38,597 nt of DNA from a virus: the IMG/VR virus record IMGVR_UViG_3300041809_003289, positions 1-38,597 of that record; one strand, written 5' to 3'. Position numbers and translations under genes: made by a program. Shown piece after piece: positions 6,202 to 14,696 of this stretch (position 1 is its first letter; each line of letters starts with the position of its first letter). The notes beneath the pieces are model-generated. The model did not search any database and was not told the origin of the DNA. It worked only from the letters and a program-made list of their open reading frames with translations.

Positions 6202-7787
6202 GCAGCGCCTTGAGCAAGGCCGAAGTTGGTTTGCTGGCCGAATTTCTGGGAGACGAAATCGAGTCCGGCGACGTACCACCCGCGCCGCAGGCGCCATCGC
6301 AACCGGCAGCTTGCCGGTGGGTGCCGGATTTGAATCCGACGCAGATGGCGATCTTTAATGACCCGGCGGAAAACATCCTCGGACACGGGGAGAAAGGTTC
6401 GGGCAAAAGCATCGGGTTCGGACACAAGATCATCCGGCACGTTTACGAGAACGACAATGCCCTGGCGCTGGTGATTACACCCATGATTCGCACGGGCAAT
6501 GAAGGCATCGGCCACGACTTGGAAACCCTGATTTTGCCCGCTTGGAAGGAGGGGATTGACCTGGAATACACGCCCTGGCGGTTGGACCCCCTGACCAAGG
6601 ACCGGCACCGCTGGGTGCGCAACCGCTTTGGCGGCTGGTCAAAAATCCTGCTCATGTCGGTGCCGCACGCCAGCCAGGTCGAACAGCGCGTCAAAGGCCC
6701 GGCACCCAGCCTGGTCTATGTGGACGAAATAACGGAGTGCGACGGTGACAACTACTGGAAATTCACGGCCGCACAGCTTGGCCGCCGCCGCGGCATCTTG
6801 GGGCCGCAACAGTTCCTGGCCTCGTGCAACGCCAAAGGCCCCTCTCATTGGGTTTATCAGACGTTTTTCATCAATTGCGTTGACGAAAAAACCGGCCAGT
6901 GCGACCCGAAGTTTTCCGTTTACCATGTCCCGATTTCCGAGAATGTTCACCGGCTGCCGCCCGGCTATGTGGACCGGCTGCGTTCCCTGTTCAAGCATGA
7001 CCCGACCGAGTGGAAGCGGTTGATTGAGGGTGAATGGATCGACCAGCCGACCGGTGAAGGCATTTTCAAGGGGTACTACGTCGCGAACCTGCACCTGAAG
7101 GGTGATTTAATCAAGCGCACCGGGCTGGAACCCAAGCGCGGCTTTCCGATTTACGTCGGCTATGACATCGGCCAGGTCTGGCAGGGCGTGACCTTTTTGC
7201 AGTGCATCCCGACGGTCAACAAAACGGTGTGGATCATCTTTGACGAGTGTGACCATTTGAAGGAGCGGATTTTGTACAAGATGCTGGCCTGGGAAATCAT
7301 TGGCCGGATGCGTTACTGGCGCAAGCGGGTGTGTTATCCGTTCGCCTACTGTCACATCACTGATGAGAGCGCCATCAACCAGTGGCGGCCGGGCGGTGAG
7401 GGCGGCTATGACGCCTGGGAATTTGAACGGGAATTCAACAAGGTATTGGCCGAGTTCGCCCGGATCGGCTCGGACGGCCAGGTTGAACCCGCCCGGATGC
7501 TGGGTTGTCCCAAGGGTCCCGGCTCGGTGCCTGCCCGCGTCCGGCTGATCCAATCGAAGTTGTACCACGAGGAATTGTTCGTCTCGGCCCAATGCGAAAA
7601 CGCGGTCAACTGTTTCAATCATCTGGAATGCGACAAGGAAGATCCCACCAAACCGAAACGGTCCAAGTGGCTGCACAAGTTTGACAGTTTTAGTTATCCG
7701 ATCTTCAAGCTGGAAGTCGGCGGCGATCCGCGTTTGGTATTACCCACCGCCAGGGAAACATCAGTCCGTATCCTGCGAATGAAATAG
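6198..7787 (+). CDS. terL: Terminase large subunit
   Basis: The 529-residue packaging motor combines ATPase and nuclease. The ATPase half shows Walker A GEKGSGKS (64-71) and Walker B SLVYVDE (171-177, Asp176-Glu177). The nuclease half begins near IYVGYDIG (Asp323), with FDECDH and YCHITDES (Asp389) as further acidic metal-ligand candidates of the RNase H-like fold. It would cut concatemers and drive DNA into the prohead through the portal encoded downstream. Residues 26-42 (PPAPQAPSQPAACRWV) come from a palindromic element inserted in the N-terminal linker before the ATPase core. Length is normal. ATGA overlap with the small subunit. Confidence 0.9.
   Translation: MSSALSKAEVGLLAEFLGDEIESGDVPPAPQAPSQPAACRWVPDLNPTQMAIFNDPAENILGHGEKGSGKSIGFGHKIIRHVYENDNALALVITPMIRTGNEGIGHDLETLILPAWKEGIDLEYTPWRLDPLTKDRHRWVRNRFGGWSKILLMSVPHASQVEQRVKGPAPSLVYVDEITECDGDNYWKFTAAQLGRRRGILGPQQFLASCNAKGPSHWVYQTFFINCVDEKTGQCDPKFSVYHVPISENVHRLPPGYVDRLRSLFKHDPTEWKRLIEGEWIDQPTGEGIFKGYYVANLHLKGDLIKRTGLEPKRGFPIYVGYDIGQVWQGVTFLQCIPTVNKTVWIIFDECDHLKERILYKMLAWEIIGRMRYWRKRVCYPFAYCHITDESAINQWRPGGEGGYDAWEFEREFNKVLAEFARIGSDGQVEPARMLGCPKGPGSVPARVRLIQSKLYHEELFVSAQCENAVNCFNHLECDKEDPTKPKRSKWLHKFDSFSYPIFKLEVGGDPRLVLPTARETSVRILRMK
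6282..6318 (+). repeat. Palindromic element, type 1 (two hairpins)
   Basis: GCGCC-GCA-GGCGC is followed by CATCGCA and ACCGGCA-GCT-TGCCGGT, a perfect 7-bp stem. This is the one forward coding copy read in a different frame from the others (APQAPSQPAACR). Confidence 0.75.
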
Positions 7788-7796
7788 TGACGCTGG

Positions 7797-7834
7797 CCCT
7801 GGTTGAATTTATGTAAGCCTTATATGAGTATTAT
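7797..7834 (+). promoter_or_regulatory. Promoter-like motif C (portal block)
   Basis: CCCTGGTTGAA (7797-7807) is followed five bases later by GTAAGCCTTATATGAGTATT. The ATG is at 7838, so the leader would be very short. It has the same two-part layout as motifs A and D. Confidence 0.55.
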
Positions 7835-7837
7835 ACA

Positions 7838-8155
7838 ATGAGTGAAAATTTGGACCCAAAAGACAAGATCATCCTCGACACGACCGATTCGGACGAGATC
7901 AGCGACCATTTCAGCCGGTTGAGCCCCGGCGACGAGGTTTCCGGCACGTTCAAGGCCACGCTGGACGAGGCCGGGCAAAAGCTGGTCACGATGTCCATCA
8001 AGGAAATCAGCATCGAGGATGCCGCCGCCGTCACGATGGAAAAAGCCGGGGAAGAGGGCGGGGAGGAACCAGCCGCCGTGACGGTGACAAAGAACGAAAA
8101 CGGCACACCGGCCCAGGACGGCGCCGACGAAGTGCCTGAACCTCTCTTCCGATAG
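7838..8155 (+). CDS. Small acidic hypothetical protein
   Basis: The 105-residue protein is strongly acidic (e.g. MSENLDPKDKIILDTTDSDE, EKAGEEGGEE). It has a short beta-like middle (GDEVSGTFKATLDEAGQKLV) and a disordered C-terminal tail. I do not recognise a family. It sits between large terminase and portal, where phages often place small head-assembly or packaging helpers. It has no Shine-Dalgarno but follows promoter-like motif C directly. The stop lies at the outer edge of a palindromic element. Confidence 0.6.
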   Translation: MSENLDPKDKIILDTTDSDEISDHFSRLSPGDEVSGTFKATLDEAGQKLVTMSIKEISIEDAAAVTMEKAGEEGGEEPAAVTVTKNENGTPAQDGADEVPEPLFR

Positions 8156-8171
8156 GTCCTTGCGGACGGCC
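8155..8171 (-). repeat. 17-base inverted repeat, left copy (type 4 element)
   Basis: GGTCCTTGCGGACGGCC contains GTCC-TTGC-GGAC. It is the exact reverse complement of 8472-8488, so the pair flanks the 8172-8498 gene. Confidence 0.75.
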
Positions 8172-8498
8172 ATGATGAATGCTGATGACACATTGATTGC
8201 GCCACGGGTGTTTTCACACTACCGGCAAATGGGCGTCATGCCGGGCTGGAGCGCGGAACGCTTCATCAAGCTCTGCCACCTGGCCAATCGCACACCGGAG
8301 GAAGTCGGCGCGTTTGCGGCGTTGATGCCCGCCGAGACGCGGTACTGGATGCGGCGGGGACACTTTACACCGCCGGTCAGCCTCCACTTCGCCGCCATCG
8401 AATCGACCTTGCGGTCGGCCAATTACGGCGACCCCATCGAACCCGTTGTGCCGCTGGACTTCCTTCATATTGGCCGTCCGCAAGGACCCGTCCGCTAG
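8172..8498 (+). CDS. Hypothetical protein flanked by inverted repeats
   Basis: The start at 8172 (ATG, or 8175) is chosen because the frame upstream is inside a palindromic repeat; this gives 108 residues (MMNADDTLIAPRVFSHYRQM). The protein has an Arg/Trp-containing, helix-rich middle (WSAERFIKLCHLANRTPEEV) that could be a small DNA-binding or adaptor fold. The text 'RTPEEVGAFAALMPAETRYW' resembles nothing I can name. The last residues (HIGRPQGPVR) are encoded by the right repeat copy. Six bases separate it from the portal gene. Confidence 0.6.
   Translation: MMNADDTLIAPRVFSHYRQMGVMPGWSAERFIKLCHLANRTPEEVGAFAALMPAETRYWMRRGHFTPPVSLHFAAIESTLRSANYGDPIEPVVPLDFLHIGRPQGPVR
8472..8488 (+). repeat. 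17-base inverted repeat, right copy (type 4 element)
   Basis: GGCCGTCCGCAAGGACC, identical to the copy at 18715-18731 and the reverse complement of 8155-8171. Hairpin GTCC-GCAA-GGAC with a GNRA-type loop; it encodes GRPQGP. Confidence 0.8.
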
Positions 8499-8503
8499 GA
8501 CTT

Positions 8504-10927
8504 ATGATTGATTTCGACATCCTCGCTGAGTACGGCACCACGGACGAACGATTGCGGCAATTCTTCACCGCCGAGGAACCGACCACCGCGCAACAGGAGA
8601 AAATGACGCGGGAGGAACTGAGAGTGCGGCGGCGAGATGTAAAATTGCGCGCCAAGTTCCAGAAATGGATGCAGGCCATCCTATGGGAACACATCATCAA
8701 TTCGCTTCAGTCGCATTCCAAATACGCCGCCGTGGACATGGCATGGGACTCCTTCCCGGTCAATACGGCAGTCGTGCCCCTGATGCAGTTTGCCCAAGGG
8801 CGAATTGACAAGGCGCGGGCCGCCAAATGGCTGCGGGACACGCCCGATGGCGACAAATATGTCAAGGATGGCCCGGACGGCGAGTGTTCGATTGATCTGC
8901 CGAAATTCTTTGAGGTCAACATCAACCTGTTGCGCTCGATTTTGACCCGCCGCCGCGCCGCCCAAGTCGAAAAATATGACCGGCTCTGGCCCTATTTTAA
9001 ATATGAGCCCCGCGACCAGACCGAAGTGGGCAAGCTGCGGGCCGACATGGTCAGCCAGCGCATGGACATCATGGCCGACCAGTACGGCTACCGTCATTTC
9101 CAAAGCCAGGCGATTCTGCACATGCTCCTGTACGCCCGCAGCGTGGCCTTTCCACGCGCCTATTGGGAACGGGAAGTCAGTTTGGAGCGGGTGCCCGGCG
9201 ACGTGCCACGCGACGCCAAAGGCAAATTGCGCACCCAAACGCGAGTTTCCCGTGAGGGGTTGTCCTGGGTCCTGCCGCATCCCAGCCGCGTCTTTTACGA
9301 CAACAATTATCCGTTTACGGCATTGAACGAGGACAACGGCCCGGAATACGTCGGTTTCTGGGACGTGACGCGGTGGGGCGACGTGTCCAACAATGCGAAC
9401 TACTTTAATCGCAAGCAGGTCAGCTTCACCCAGGGTTTGTGTGATTTGTTCACGTCGTATTGGCCATTCTTCAACCAGTATTTTTCGACCATCATCCCAC
9501 CGACGCTCCCGGAACAGCCGGCTTATGCCACGGGCGCCAATGACATCAAGAACCGGGTGGGACTCTACACCGGCCAGATGGAACAGACCTCGGTGATCGT
9601 GTCGAACTTTTGGGTCAAGGTGCGTCCGCAAAATTGGGGTTGGGGCCGCTATCCGCATCCGGTCTGGGTCCATCTGAAGGTGGCCGGCGATGCCACCGTG
9701 GTGTATGCCAAAATCTGCCCCTCCTCGCCCGCCGCCGTGTTTTCCTACAACGAGAACGACGGCCGGATGTTCAATATTTCGATGGCGCACGAGCTGATGC
9801 CCTTCCAGGACCAGCTCACCAACCTGACCAGCCAGTTGCTGGAGACGATCAAGAAAGACCTGCTCAGCGTCGCCGTGCTCAACACGGACGTATTCCCCGA
9901 CGACGAAAAGGGGAAGAAAACACGGGCGGAATTCGAGGCTCTGCTTTCAGGGAAGGCCCAATACGCCACCATGCAAACCCTGGAGGTCAGCTTCCAGCAT
10001 TTGGCGCAATTGGGCATCAAGCCCGAGCAGGTCTTTACCGTGGTTCGGAGCACGCCGAACACCCAGATTGAGCAGATTTTCAAGGCCATCACCGAGTTGC
10101 TCAACATGGCCGACCGGCTGATGGTGATGTCGCAGCAGGAAGTCGGGCAGCAGATGTCCCACGAGGCCAGCGCCACCGAGTCGCACAACATCAGCAAGGC
10201 GACCGACTCCATCTATGATTTCATCTCCACCGGCTTGGACGAGGGCCGTTCGGCCATGAAACGCATCTGTTTTGAATCGCTGGTGGCCTGTGGCAGCGAC
10301 CAGGTGGAATTGACCGTGGCCAATCGTTATCCGCCCGGCGTCGTGAAACGCGCCGGGTTCACCGTCTCGGCCGACGCCTTCGCGGCTGGCAGCGGCTATT
10401 CGCGGATCACCGGCAACAAATCCTGCCTCGTGCATGATTACATCTTCACCTCACGGGATGGCGGCGACCGGCCCGTTGGGCAGCAGGCGGCGCAAGTACT
10501 GGTGCAGATGTTGCAAGCCATCGGCAGTTTGGAACAAAACATCCAGCAGGCCGTGGTGGGAGCGATGGGCAAAGAGAAGGTCTTTGAAATTCTCAACCAG
10601 ATTTTCCGCAGCATTGATGCCGGCGTGGACCTGAAACTGGAACTCAAGCCCGGTGAAAGCGACAACCTGCTGATTTCCCAGGACGAGCAGATCAAGCAGG
10701 GCCTGGCCCGGCTGGCGCAAATGGTCCAGCGCGACACCGCCGACATCACGCAGATCCACCAGGCGCTCAACGCCATCTTCGAGATCATCGGCAAGATGAA
10801 CCCGGCCGCCGGGCAACTCATCGCTGCCGAGCTGCAAAAGGCTGGCGGCAGTCCGCAAGGACAGCCAACCGGTGGCAATCCGCAAGGGCCGCCACCAGCA
10901 CAACCGCAAAATGTCACACTTAACTAA
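8504..10927 (+). CDS. Portal protein (podovirus type)
   Basis: The 807-residue protein, between terminase and scaffold/capsid genes, has the size and helix-rich mixed composition of large podovirus portals. The N-terminal part contains helices (LRVRRRDVKLRAKFQKWMQAI), the middle has a wing-like section (LSWVLPHPSRVFYDNNYPF) and the crown region is a Gln-rich amphipathic helix tract (about 640-790; LVQMLQAIGSLEQNIQQAVV). The dodecameric ring would form the DNA entry vertex and bind terminase and the adaptor. The C-terminal 30 residues (GGSPQGQPTGGNPQGPPPAQ) are made by two type 4 palindromic elements, probably a tolerated tail insertion. The next gene starts eight bases later. Confidence 0.8.
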   Translation: MIDFDILAEYGTTDERLRQFFTAEEPTTAQQEKMTREELRVRRRDVKLRAKFQKWMQAILWEHIINSLQSHSKYAAVDMAWDSFPVNTAVVPLMQFAQGRIDKARAAKWLRDTPDGDKYVKDGPDGECSIDLPKFFEVNINLLRSILTRRRAAQVEKYDRLWPYFKYEPRDQTEVGKLRADMVSQRMDIMADQYGYRHFQSQAILHMLLYARSVAFPRAYWEREVSLERVPGDVPRDAKGKLRTQTRVSREGLSWVLPHPSRVFYDNNYPFTALNEDNGPEYVGFWDVTRWGDVSNNANYFNRKQVSFTQGLCDLFTSYWPFFNQYFSTIIPPTLPEQPAYATGANDIKNRVGLYTGQMEQTSVIVSNFWVKVRPQNWGWGRYPHPVWVHLKVAGDATVVYAKICPSSPAAVFSYNENDGRMFNISMAHELMPFQDQLTNLTSQLLETIKKDLLSVAVLNTDVFPDDEKGKKTRAEFEALLSGKAQYATMQTLEVSFQHLAQLGIKPEQVFTVVRSTPNTQIEQIFKAITELLNMADRLMVMSQQEVGQQMSHEASATESHNISKATDSIYDFISTGLDEGRSAMKRICFESLVACGSDQVELTVANRYPPGVVKRAGFTVSADAFAAGSGYSRITGNKSCLVHDYIFTSRDGGDRPVGQQAAQVLVQMLQAIGSLEQNIQQAVVGAMGKEKVFEILNQIFRSIDAGVDLKLELKPGESDNLLISQDEQIKQGLARLAQMVQRDTADITQIHQALNAIFEIIGKMNPAAGQLIAAELQKAGGSPQGQPTGGNPQGPPPAQPQNVTLN
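10846..10896 (+). repeat. Two type 4 palindromic elements in portal tail
   Basis: GGC-A-GTCC-GCAA-GGAC-A-GCC (10846-10865) and GGTGGC...GCAA...GCCACC (10871-10896). They encode GGSPQGQ and GGNPQGP in the same frame. Confidence 0.7.
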
Positions 10928-10935
10928 CAGTAACT

Positions 10936-12492
10936 ATGCCTGAAACAAACATCCCACCAACTCCAGCAACGTCCACGCCCGCGCCCGCGCCCGCTCCGGC
11001 CGCGCCGCCGGCTGAATCCACCCCTCCCGCGCCAGCCGCTACGCCGCCTCCCGATCCTCCGGCCGAACCAGTGGCCGTGACGCAGTCACCTGACGACGGC
11101 GTGCATGATTTGTTGATGGCCAACATCCTGAGTTCGCTTCGGCCTGAAGCTGAACCGGAGGTGAAACCCGCGATGGAACCAACCGCGCCGGTTGAGGCCA
11201 ATGCGCCTGCGGCGCCACCCGCACCCGCGCCGGTTGCGGACGATGCGCCAGCGCCCGTTCCGCCCCCCGCGCAGCCAGTGGCCGCGACGCCGTCACAGAA
11301 GAAGAAAAAGGTCCGTTCCATCGGCAAAGGCCATGCGGTGGTTGAGAACACCCCGCCGGTGGTGGCCGTGACGCAGTCACTTTCCGAACCGCCACAGTCT
11401 CCGGCCCAATTGCCCATGCCGGCTCCGGCATTGACGGAAGATCAGCGGGATGAACTGGCCGAGGCCGCGGTCGCCGAACGGTTGTTTGGCGACCGTTACC
11501 AGGGCCACACGGCGGCGCTCAAGAAATGGTATCAGGATTTTGATGCGCGTGCGGCCGCCCTGCGGGCGCAGAACCCGAATGTCACCGAGGACGATGACGA
11601 ATATCAGGCGTTGCTGGCCAGCAAACCGGCCATCAAGCAGACCGATTACAAGAAGGTGGCCAAAACAATGGCCACCGAGGCGGCGGTGCAGGAAACCAAC
11701 CAGCGGTTGGCACCCAAGCTCGACAAGATCGAGATGGACGCCCGGCGGGCTGAAATTCTGCCCGGCGTGCAGGATTTCTCCCAACGGGTGTTTGCCCACG
11801 GCGTCCGCACCCTCATCGAGGGCGACCCAAATTCGCCGTTGCACGTGCCGTTGAAGATGGCGGTTGAAAAGGGCATCGAAGCCGCGAGCGACGAATATCC
11901 CGAGGAAGCGACCATCTTGCGCGAGGTCATGGATGCGCAAAAGAAGCGCGTTCATGAATTCCTGCTGCTCAAGAACCGGGCCACGGCCTTTAACCCGAAA
12001 AGCGCCACGCACCAGGAAATCGCCAATCTCATCAATGAGGAAGGCCAAAACATGCTGAATTACGGCGTCAAAAACGGCGCGCAGCATCTGGTCAAAGACG
12101 GGCGTCAATTCCTGCCGCGCGACCAGTTCATCGCCCTCTTGGGCGGCGACCAGGCCGAAGGCCGCACCTTCAACCCGGCGCAATGGACCACGCAACGGTA
12201 CTGGACGTTCACTGACACAGCCATCGTGGACATCATGGCCATCCGCGCCAAACGCGAGGCGGAAAATCGCATTACTTACGAGCGCGACCGCGCCGGCAAG
12301 CTCGGTTACGTGAAGGCCCCGAAAAAATCGGTTGCAACTCCGCAACCGGCGACGCCGCCGGCGGCCATTACTCCCCCCAAGGCCACTCCCTCTGCCGCAC
12401 CGGGCGCGGTCCGGCCGATCAGGCCGCCAGTCGTGGATAATTCACCCATTCCCGTCGCTACGGTGGCGTCCCATCTGAAAGTCACGAAATAG
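10936..12492 (+). CDS. Scaffold-like protein with Pro/Ala-rich N-terminus
   Basis: The 518-residue protein sits directly between portal and major capsid genes, the usual place of the scaffold. Residues 1-160 are low-complexity Pro/Ala (APAPAPAAPPAEST) with one basic patch (SQKKKKVRSIGKGH). Residues 160-440 are charged and helical (KLDKIEMDARRAEILPGVQD; EGQNMLNYGVKNGAQHLV), and the C-terminus is again Pro-rich ending HLKVTK; a basic C-terminal helix or tail often binds the capsid protein. No protease motif is seen. Two type 3 palindromic elements encode VAVTQS in the N-terminal low-complexity region. Confidence 0.65.
   Translation: MPETNIPPTPATSTPAPAPAPAAPPAESTPPAPAATPPPDPPAEPVAVTQSPDDGVHDLLMANILSSLRPEAEPEVKPAMEPTAPVEANAPAAPPAPAPVADDAPAPVPPPAQPVAATPSQKKKKVRSIGKGHAVVENTPPVVAVTQSLSEPPQSPAQLPMPAPALTEDQRDELAEAAVAERLFGDRYQGHTAALKKWYQDFDARAAALRAQNPNVTEDDDEYQALLASKPAIKQTDYKKVAKTMATEAAVQETNQRLAPKLDKIEMDARRAEILPGVQDFSQRVFAHGVRTLIEGDPNSPLHVPLKMAVEKGIEAASDEYPEEATILREVMDAQKKRVHEFLLLKNRATAFNPKSATHQEIANLINEEGQNMLNYGVKNGAQHLVKDGRQFLPRDQFIALLGGDQAEGRTFNPAQWTTQRYWTFTDTAIVDIMAIRAKREAENRITYERDRAGKLGYVKAPKKSVATPQPATPPAAITPPKATPSAAPGAVRPIRPPVVDNSPIPVATVASHLKVTK
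11071..11089 (+). repeat. Palindromic element, type 3
   Basis: GTGGCC then GTGAC-GCA-GTCAC, 5-bp stem with GCA loop, encoding VAVTQS. A degenerate relative (GTGGCCGCGACGCCGTCAC) lies at about 11278-11296. Confidence 0.7.
11362..11380 (+). repeat. Palindromic element, type 3
   Basis: GTGGCC then GTGAC-GCA-GTCAC, identical to the core at 11071-11089 and in the same reading frame (VAVTQS). Confidence 0.75.
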
Positions 12493-12542
12493 TGGCGCCC
12501 ACGCTGGTGGGTTGCGATTGGGCAAACCCTGGCGGATGCAAA

Positions 12543-12576
12543 CCGGCGCGGAGGAAAATGAAGCCTTTTGCGCCGG
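12543..12576 (+). terminator. Stem-loop upstream of the capsid gene, candidate terminator or mRNA-processing hairpin
   Basis: CCGGCGC (12543-12549) pairs with GCGCCGG (12570-12576), with an inner AGG/CCT helix in the loop. It lies between the scaffold-like stop and promoter-like motif E. There is no T run, so simple intrinsic termination is uncertain. Confidence 0.4.
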
Positions 12577-12596
12577 CATTCTTCCCGGCCCATAAA

Positions 12597-12618
12597 GTGA
12601 CACTAAAATAGGTATATC
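12597..12618 (+). promoter_or_regulatory. Promoter-like motif E (major capsid gene)
   Basis: GTGACACTAAAATAGGTATA is followed by CAATTTAAACATT and the ATG at 12631. It aligns with motif F (GTGA..CAC-TATAAT-AGGT). TAAAAT is the -10-like core. The leader is AT-rich with no Shine-Dalgarno. Confidence 0.5.
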
Positions 12619-12630
12619 AATTTAAACATT

Positions 12631-14631
12631 ATGAACATCCTGCATCTCCTGACCGCCGTATTTGTCGCCGAGGGCTGCGCCAAAGCCTTCCTGCTTTTGA
12701 AGACGGGCGCGGCGCTGGGCATCCTCAATACCCCGGCCGGCGCGTCGCAAGGCCCCAATACCAATCCCAACGGGTTCAACGCCACCAACTGCGACCCGCG
12801 TTTGATCGCGGTGGACGACGCCATGTCGCTCACCCGGGCCAACATCACCGGCTGGAACAAGTCCGACATCGAATCCACCATGTTCAAGGAAGTCGGCCTG
12901 GACAAGATCATCAGCCAGACCAAGGAAGCCCGCATGGCCGGCGCCCGCCAGCGGACCCTCTCCGACCTCCTGCTCTCGCGGCATACGCCCCTCAAGATCG
13001 GCGGCAACGTCTCCGGCCAGTCCATCATTCAGCCGTTCCGGCTGGTGCCACGCCGCAACCGGGTCAACCCCGGCTACTTCCGCGTTTCGGTTGGCGTGTC
13101 GCTGGCCAACTTCACCGCTCAGGGCGGAACGGCGGGAACCAACACCAGTTTCAGCGGCATTTTCAACGGCACGATCACGCTTAACGCGGCGGTCGGCGCC
13201 TGCTGGGTGATGACGGTCAACAACGGCAGTATTGATGCTGATTCCTCGCCGTTCGCCAAGTCCCCCAACAACGTCCTGAAGAATCCCGAAAAGTATTTTC
13301 TGCCGCGCCATACGGTCATCAGCGAATTTGTCAGCGCCACGGACGGCTCCAAGATCACCAGCCAGTTGCGCATCGTGGACTCGGCGCCCGGACCGGATGC
13401 CAACCAGGCCTACGTGCTGGTGGTCCCCAGCTACACCTTCAAGGGCGATTCCACGATTCCGGCGGGAACGCTGATTCCCAACGGCCAGACACCCGGGCAA
13501 TTCACCGGCGTGTTTGGCAACCTCAGCCTCGCCCAAAACGGCTGGTTTGAATCCGCCACCAACGCGGCCAAGGCCGCCGTGCAGCCGACGACCGGTATCG
13601 TGACCATCGGCGCCAATGCCGTCAGCGACTTCCAGCAATACGGCAACAGCCTGCCCGGCATCAATGACTACGGCCTGGTCGAATACTGGCCGCAGACGCA
13701 TCGCTGGGTGCACCAATACAACGATGAATATGTGCGCGCCCTGGAGGCCAGCACCACGAGCGAAGGTTTGAAGAAATTCCGGCTCCTGCCATTGGCCAAG
13801 CTCCGCGCCCAGCAGGAGAAAATGACGGATGATTTTAAATTCAACACCTTTTTCTTCGGGCAGGCCGAGAACGAGAACCAGACCACGAGCTTGTGGACCA
13901 ACCTGCCCTATGTCACCGACCCGGCCTGGGCGGCCTCCGGCCAGACGGGCACGCTGTTGATTGACTACAACACCCGCACGCTGGGCATCCGCACCCAGAT
14001 TGCCGCCTGCGGCAACGTCTATGACGCGCAAGGATCGCCGCTGGATCTCGATGCGCTGTTCGAGGCGGGCTACTACGTCAAACGCGAGCGCGAAGGCGAG
14101 TCGGACATTGAAGTCACCGATATCGACATCATGACCGATCAGCGGTTCACGCGCCCGCTCCTGCGGCAGTTGATGACGAAATATTACAAGGCCAAGTACG
14201 GTCTGGACAGCGTGACGATGTTCATGCAGTCGGGCAAAAAGATCGAGCACGAGGGCCAGGTGGTTTTCGAGTACGACAGCTATGAACTGCCCGATTACGG
14301 CTACACCCTGCACGTCTTCAGCAACCAGTATTTTGACGACAAGGTGGCGCAATTTCAGACCGGCCAGAAGTCGGCGGGCCGCGCCATCTGGATGATCGAC
14401 TGGTCGGACGTGGCGGTCAACGTCATCAAAAGCATGTCGGTCAACCGGACCAACAACCTCGTGTCGGATGTGTACAAGTTCGTCATGCAACAGAACGTCC
14501 AGCACATCCAGATGAACAGCTTCAAATTCGAGGTGGCCTTGGGCAACACCAACCGGCATCGCCTGATCGAAAACTATTCCGATGGCTGCGCCAAACTGAC
14601 CGTGCCCGGCTGCGACCTCTCCGCCCGGTGA
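12631..14631 (+). CDS. Major capsid protein (probable)
   Basis: The 666-residue protein follows portal and scaffold-like genes. A helical start (LLTAVFVAEGCAKAFLLLKTG) leads to an E-loop-like segment with RRNRVNPGYFRVSVGV and mixed alpha/beta parts, consistent with an HK97-type fold with a large insertion: residues 150-270 are beta-rich (TNTSFSGIFNGTITLNAAVG). The basic-acidic balance and the C-terminal helix-strand pattern (MSVNRTNNLVSDVYKFVMQQ) fit a shell protein. It is longer than most podovirus capsid proteins (350-450), so an inserted surface domain is likely. The TGA stop falls inside a palindromic element. The call depends on gene order; no direct motif exists for this family. Confidence 0.75.
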   Translation: MNILHLLTAVFVAEGCAKAFLLLKTGAALGILNTPAGASQGPNTNPNGFNATNCDPRLIAVDDAMSLTRANITGWNKSDIESTMFKEVGLDKIISQTKEARMAGARQRTLSDLLLSRHTPLKIGGNVSGQSIIQPFRLVPRRNRVNPGYFRVSVGVSLANFTAQGGTAGTNTSFSGIFNGTITLNAAVGACWVMTVNNGSIDADSSPFAKSPNNVLKNPEKYFLPRHTVISEFVSATDGSKITSQLRIVDSAPGPDANQAYVLVVPSYTFKGDSTIPAGTLIPNGQTPGQFTGVFGNLSLAQNGWFESATNAAKAAVQPTTGIVTIGANAVSDFQQYGNSLPGINDYGLVEYWPQTHRWVHQYNDEYVRALEASTTSEGLKKFRLLPLAKLRAQQEKMTDDFKFNTFFFGQAENENQTTSLWTNLPYVTDPAWAASGQTGTLLIDYNTRTLGIRTQIAACGNVYDAQGSPLDLDALFEAGYYVKREREGESDIEVTDIDIMTDQRFTRPLLRQLMTKYYKAKYGLDSVTMFMQSGKKIEHEGQVVFEYDSYELPDYGYTLHVFSNQYFDDKVAQFQTGQKSAGRAIWMIDWSDVAVNVIKSMSVNRTNNLVSDVYKFVMQQNVQHIQMNSFKFEVALGNTNRHRLIENYSDGCAKLTVPGCDLSAR

Positions 14632-14668
14632 GCCACCGGGGGCCAATTCCACCCGCTGAAGCGGGTGG
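14624..14668 (-). repeat. Composite palindromic element spanning the capsid stop codon
   Basis: Read on the minus strand: CCACCCGC-TTCA-GCGGGTGG (perfect 8-bp stem), AATTGGCC, CCCGGTG-GCT-CACCGGG (perfect 7-bp stem). The plus-strand TGA stop of the capsid gene is at 14629-14631, inside the second stem. It could also help to end transcription. Confidence 0.75.
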
Positions 14669-14696
14669 ACATTTGATCGCCCCGCGCCTTTAACCA

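Noticed and set aside
8681-9790. A 369-residue antisense frame in the portal gene
   Set aside because: Shadow of the portal codons; no start context and His/Gly/Val-rich composition.
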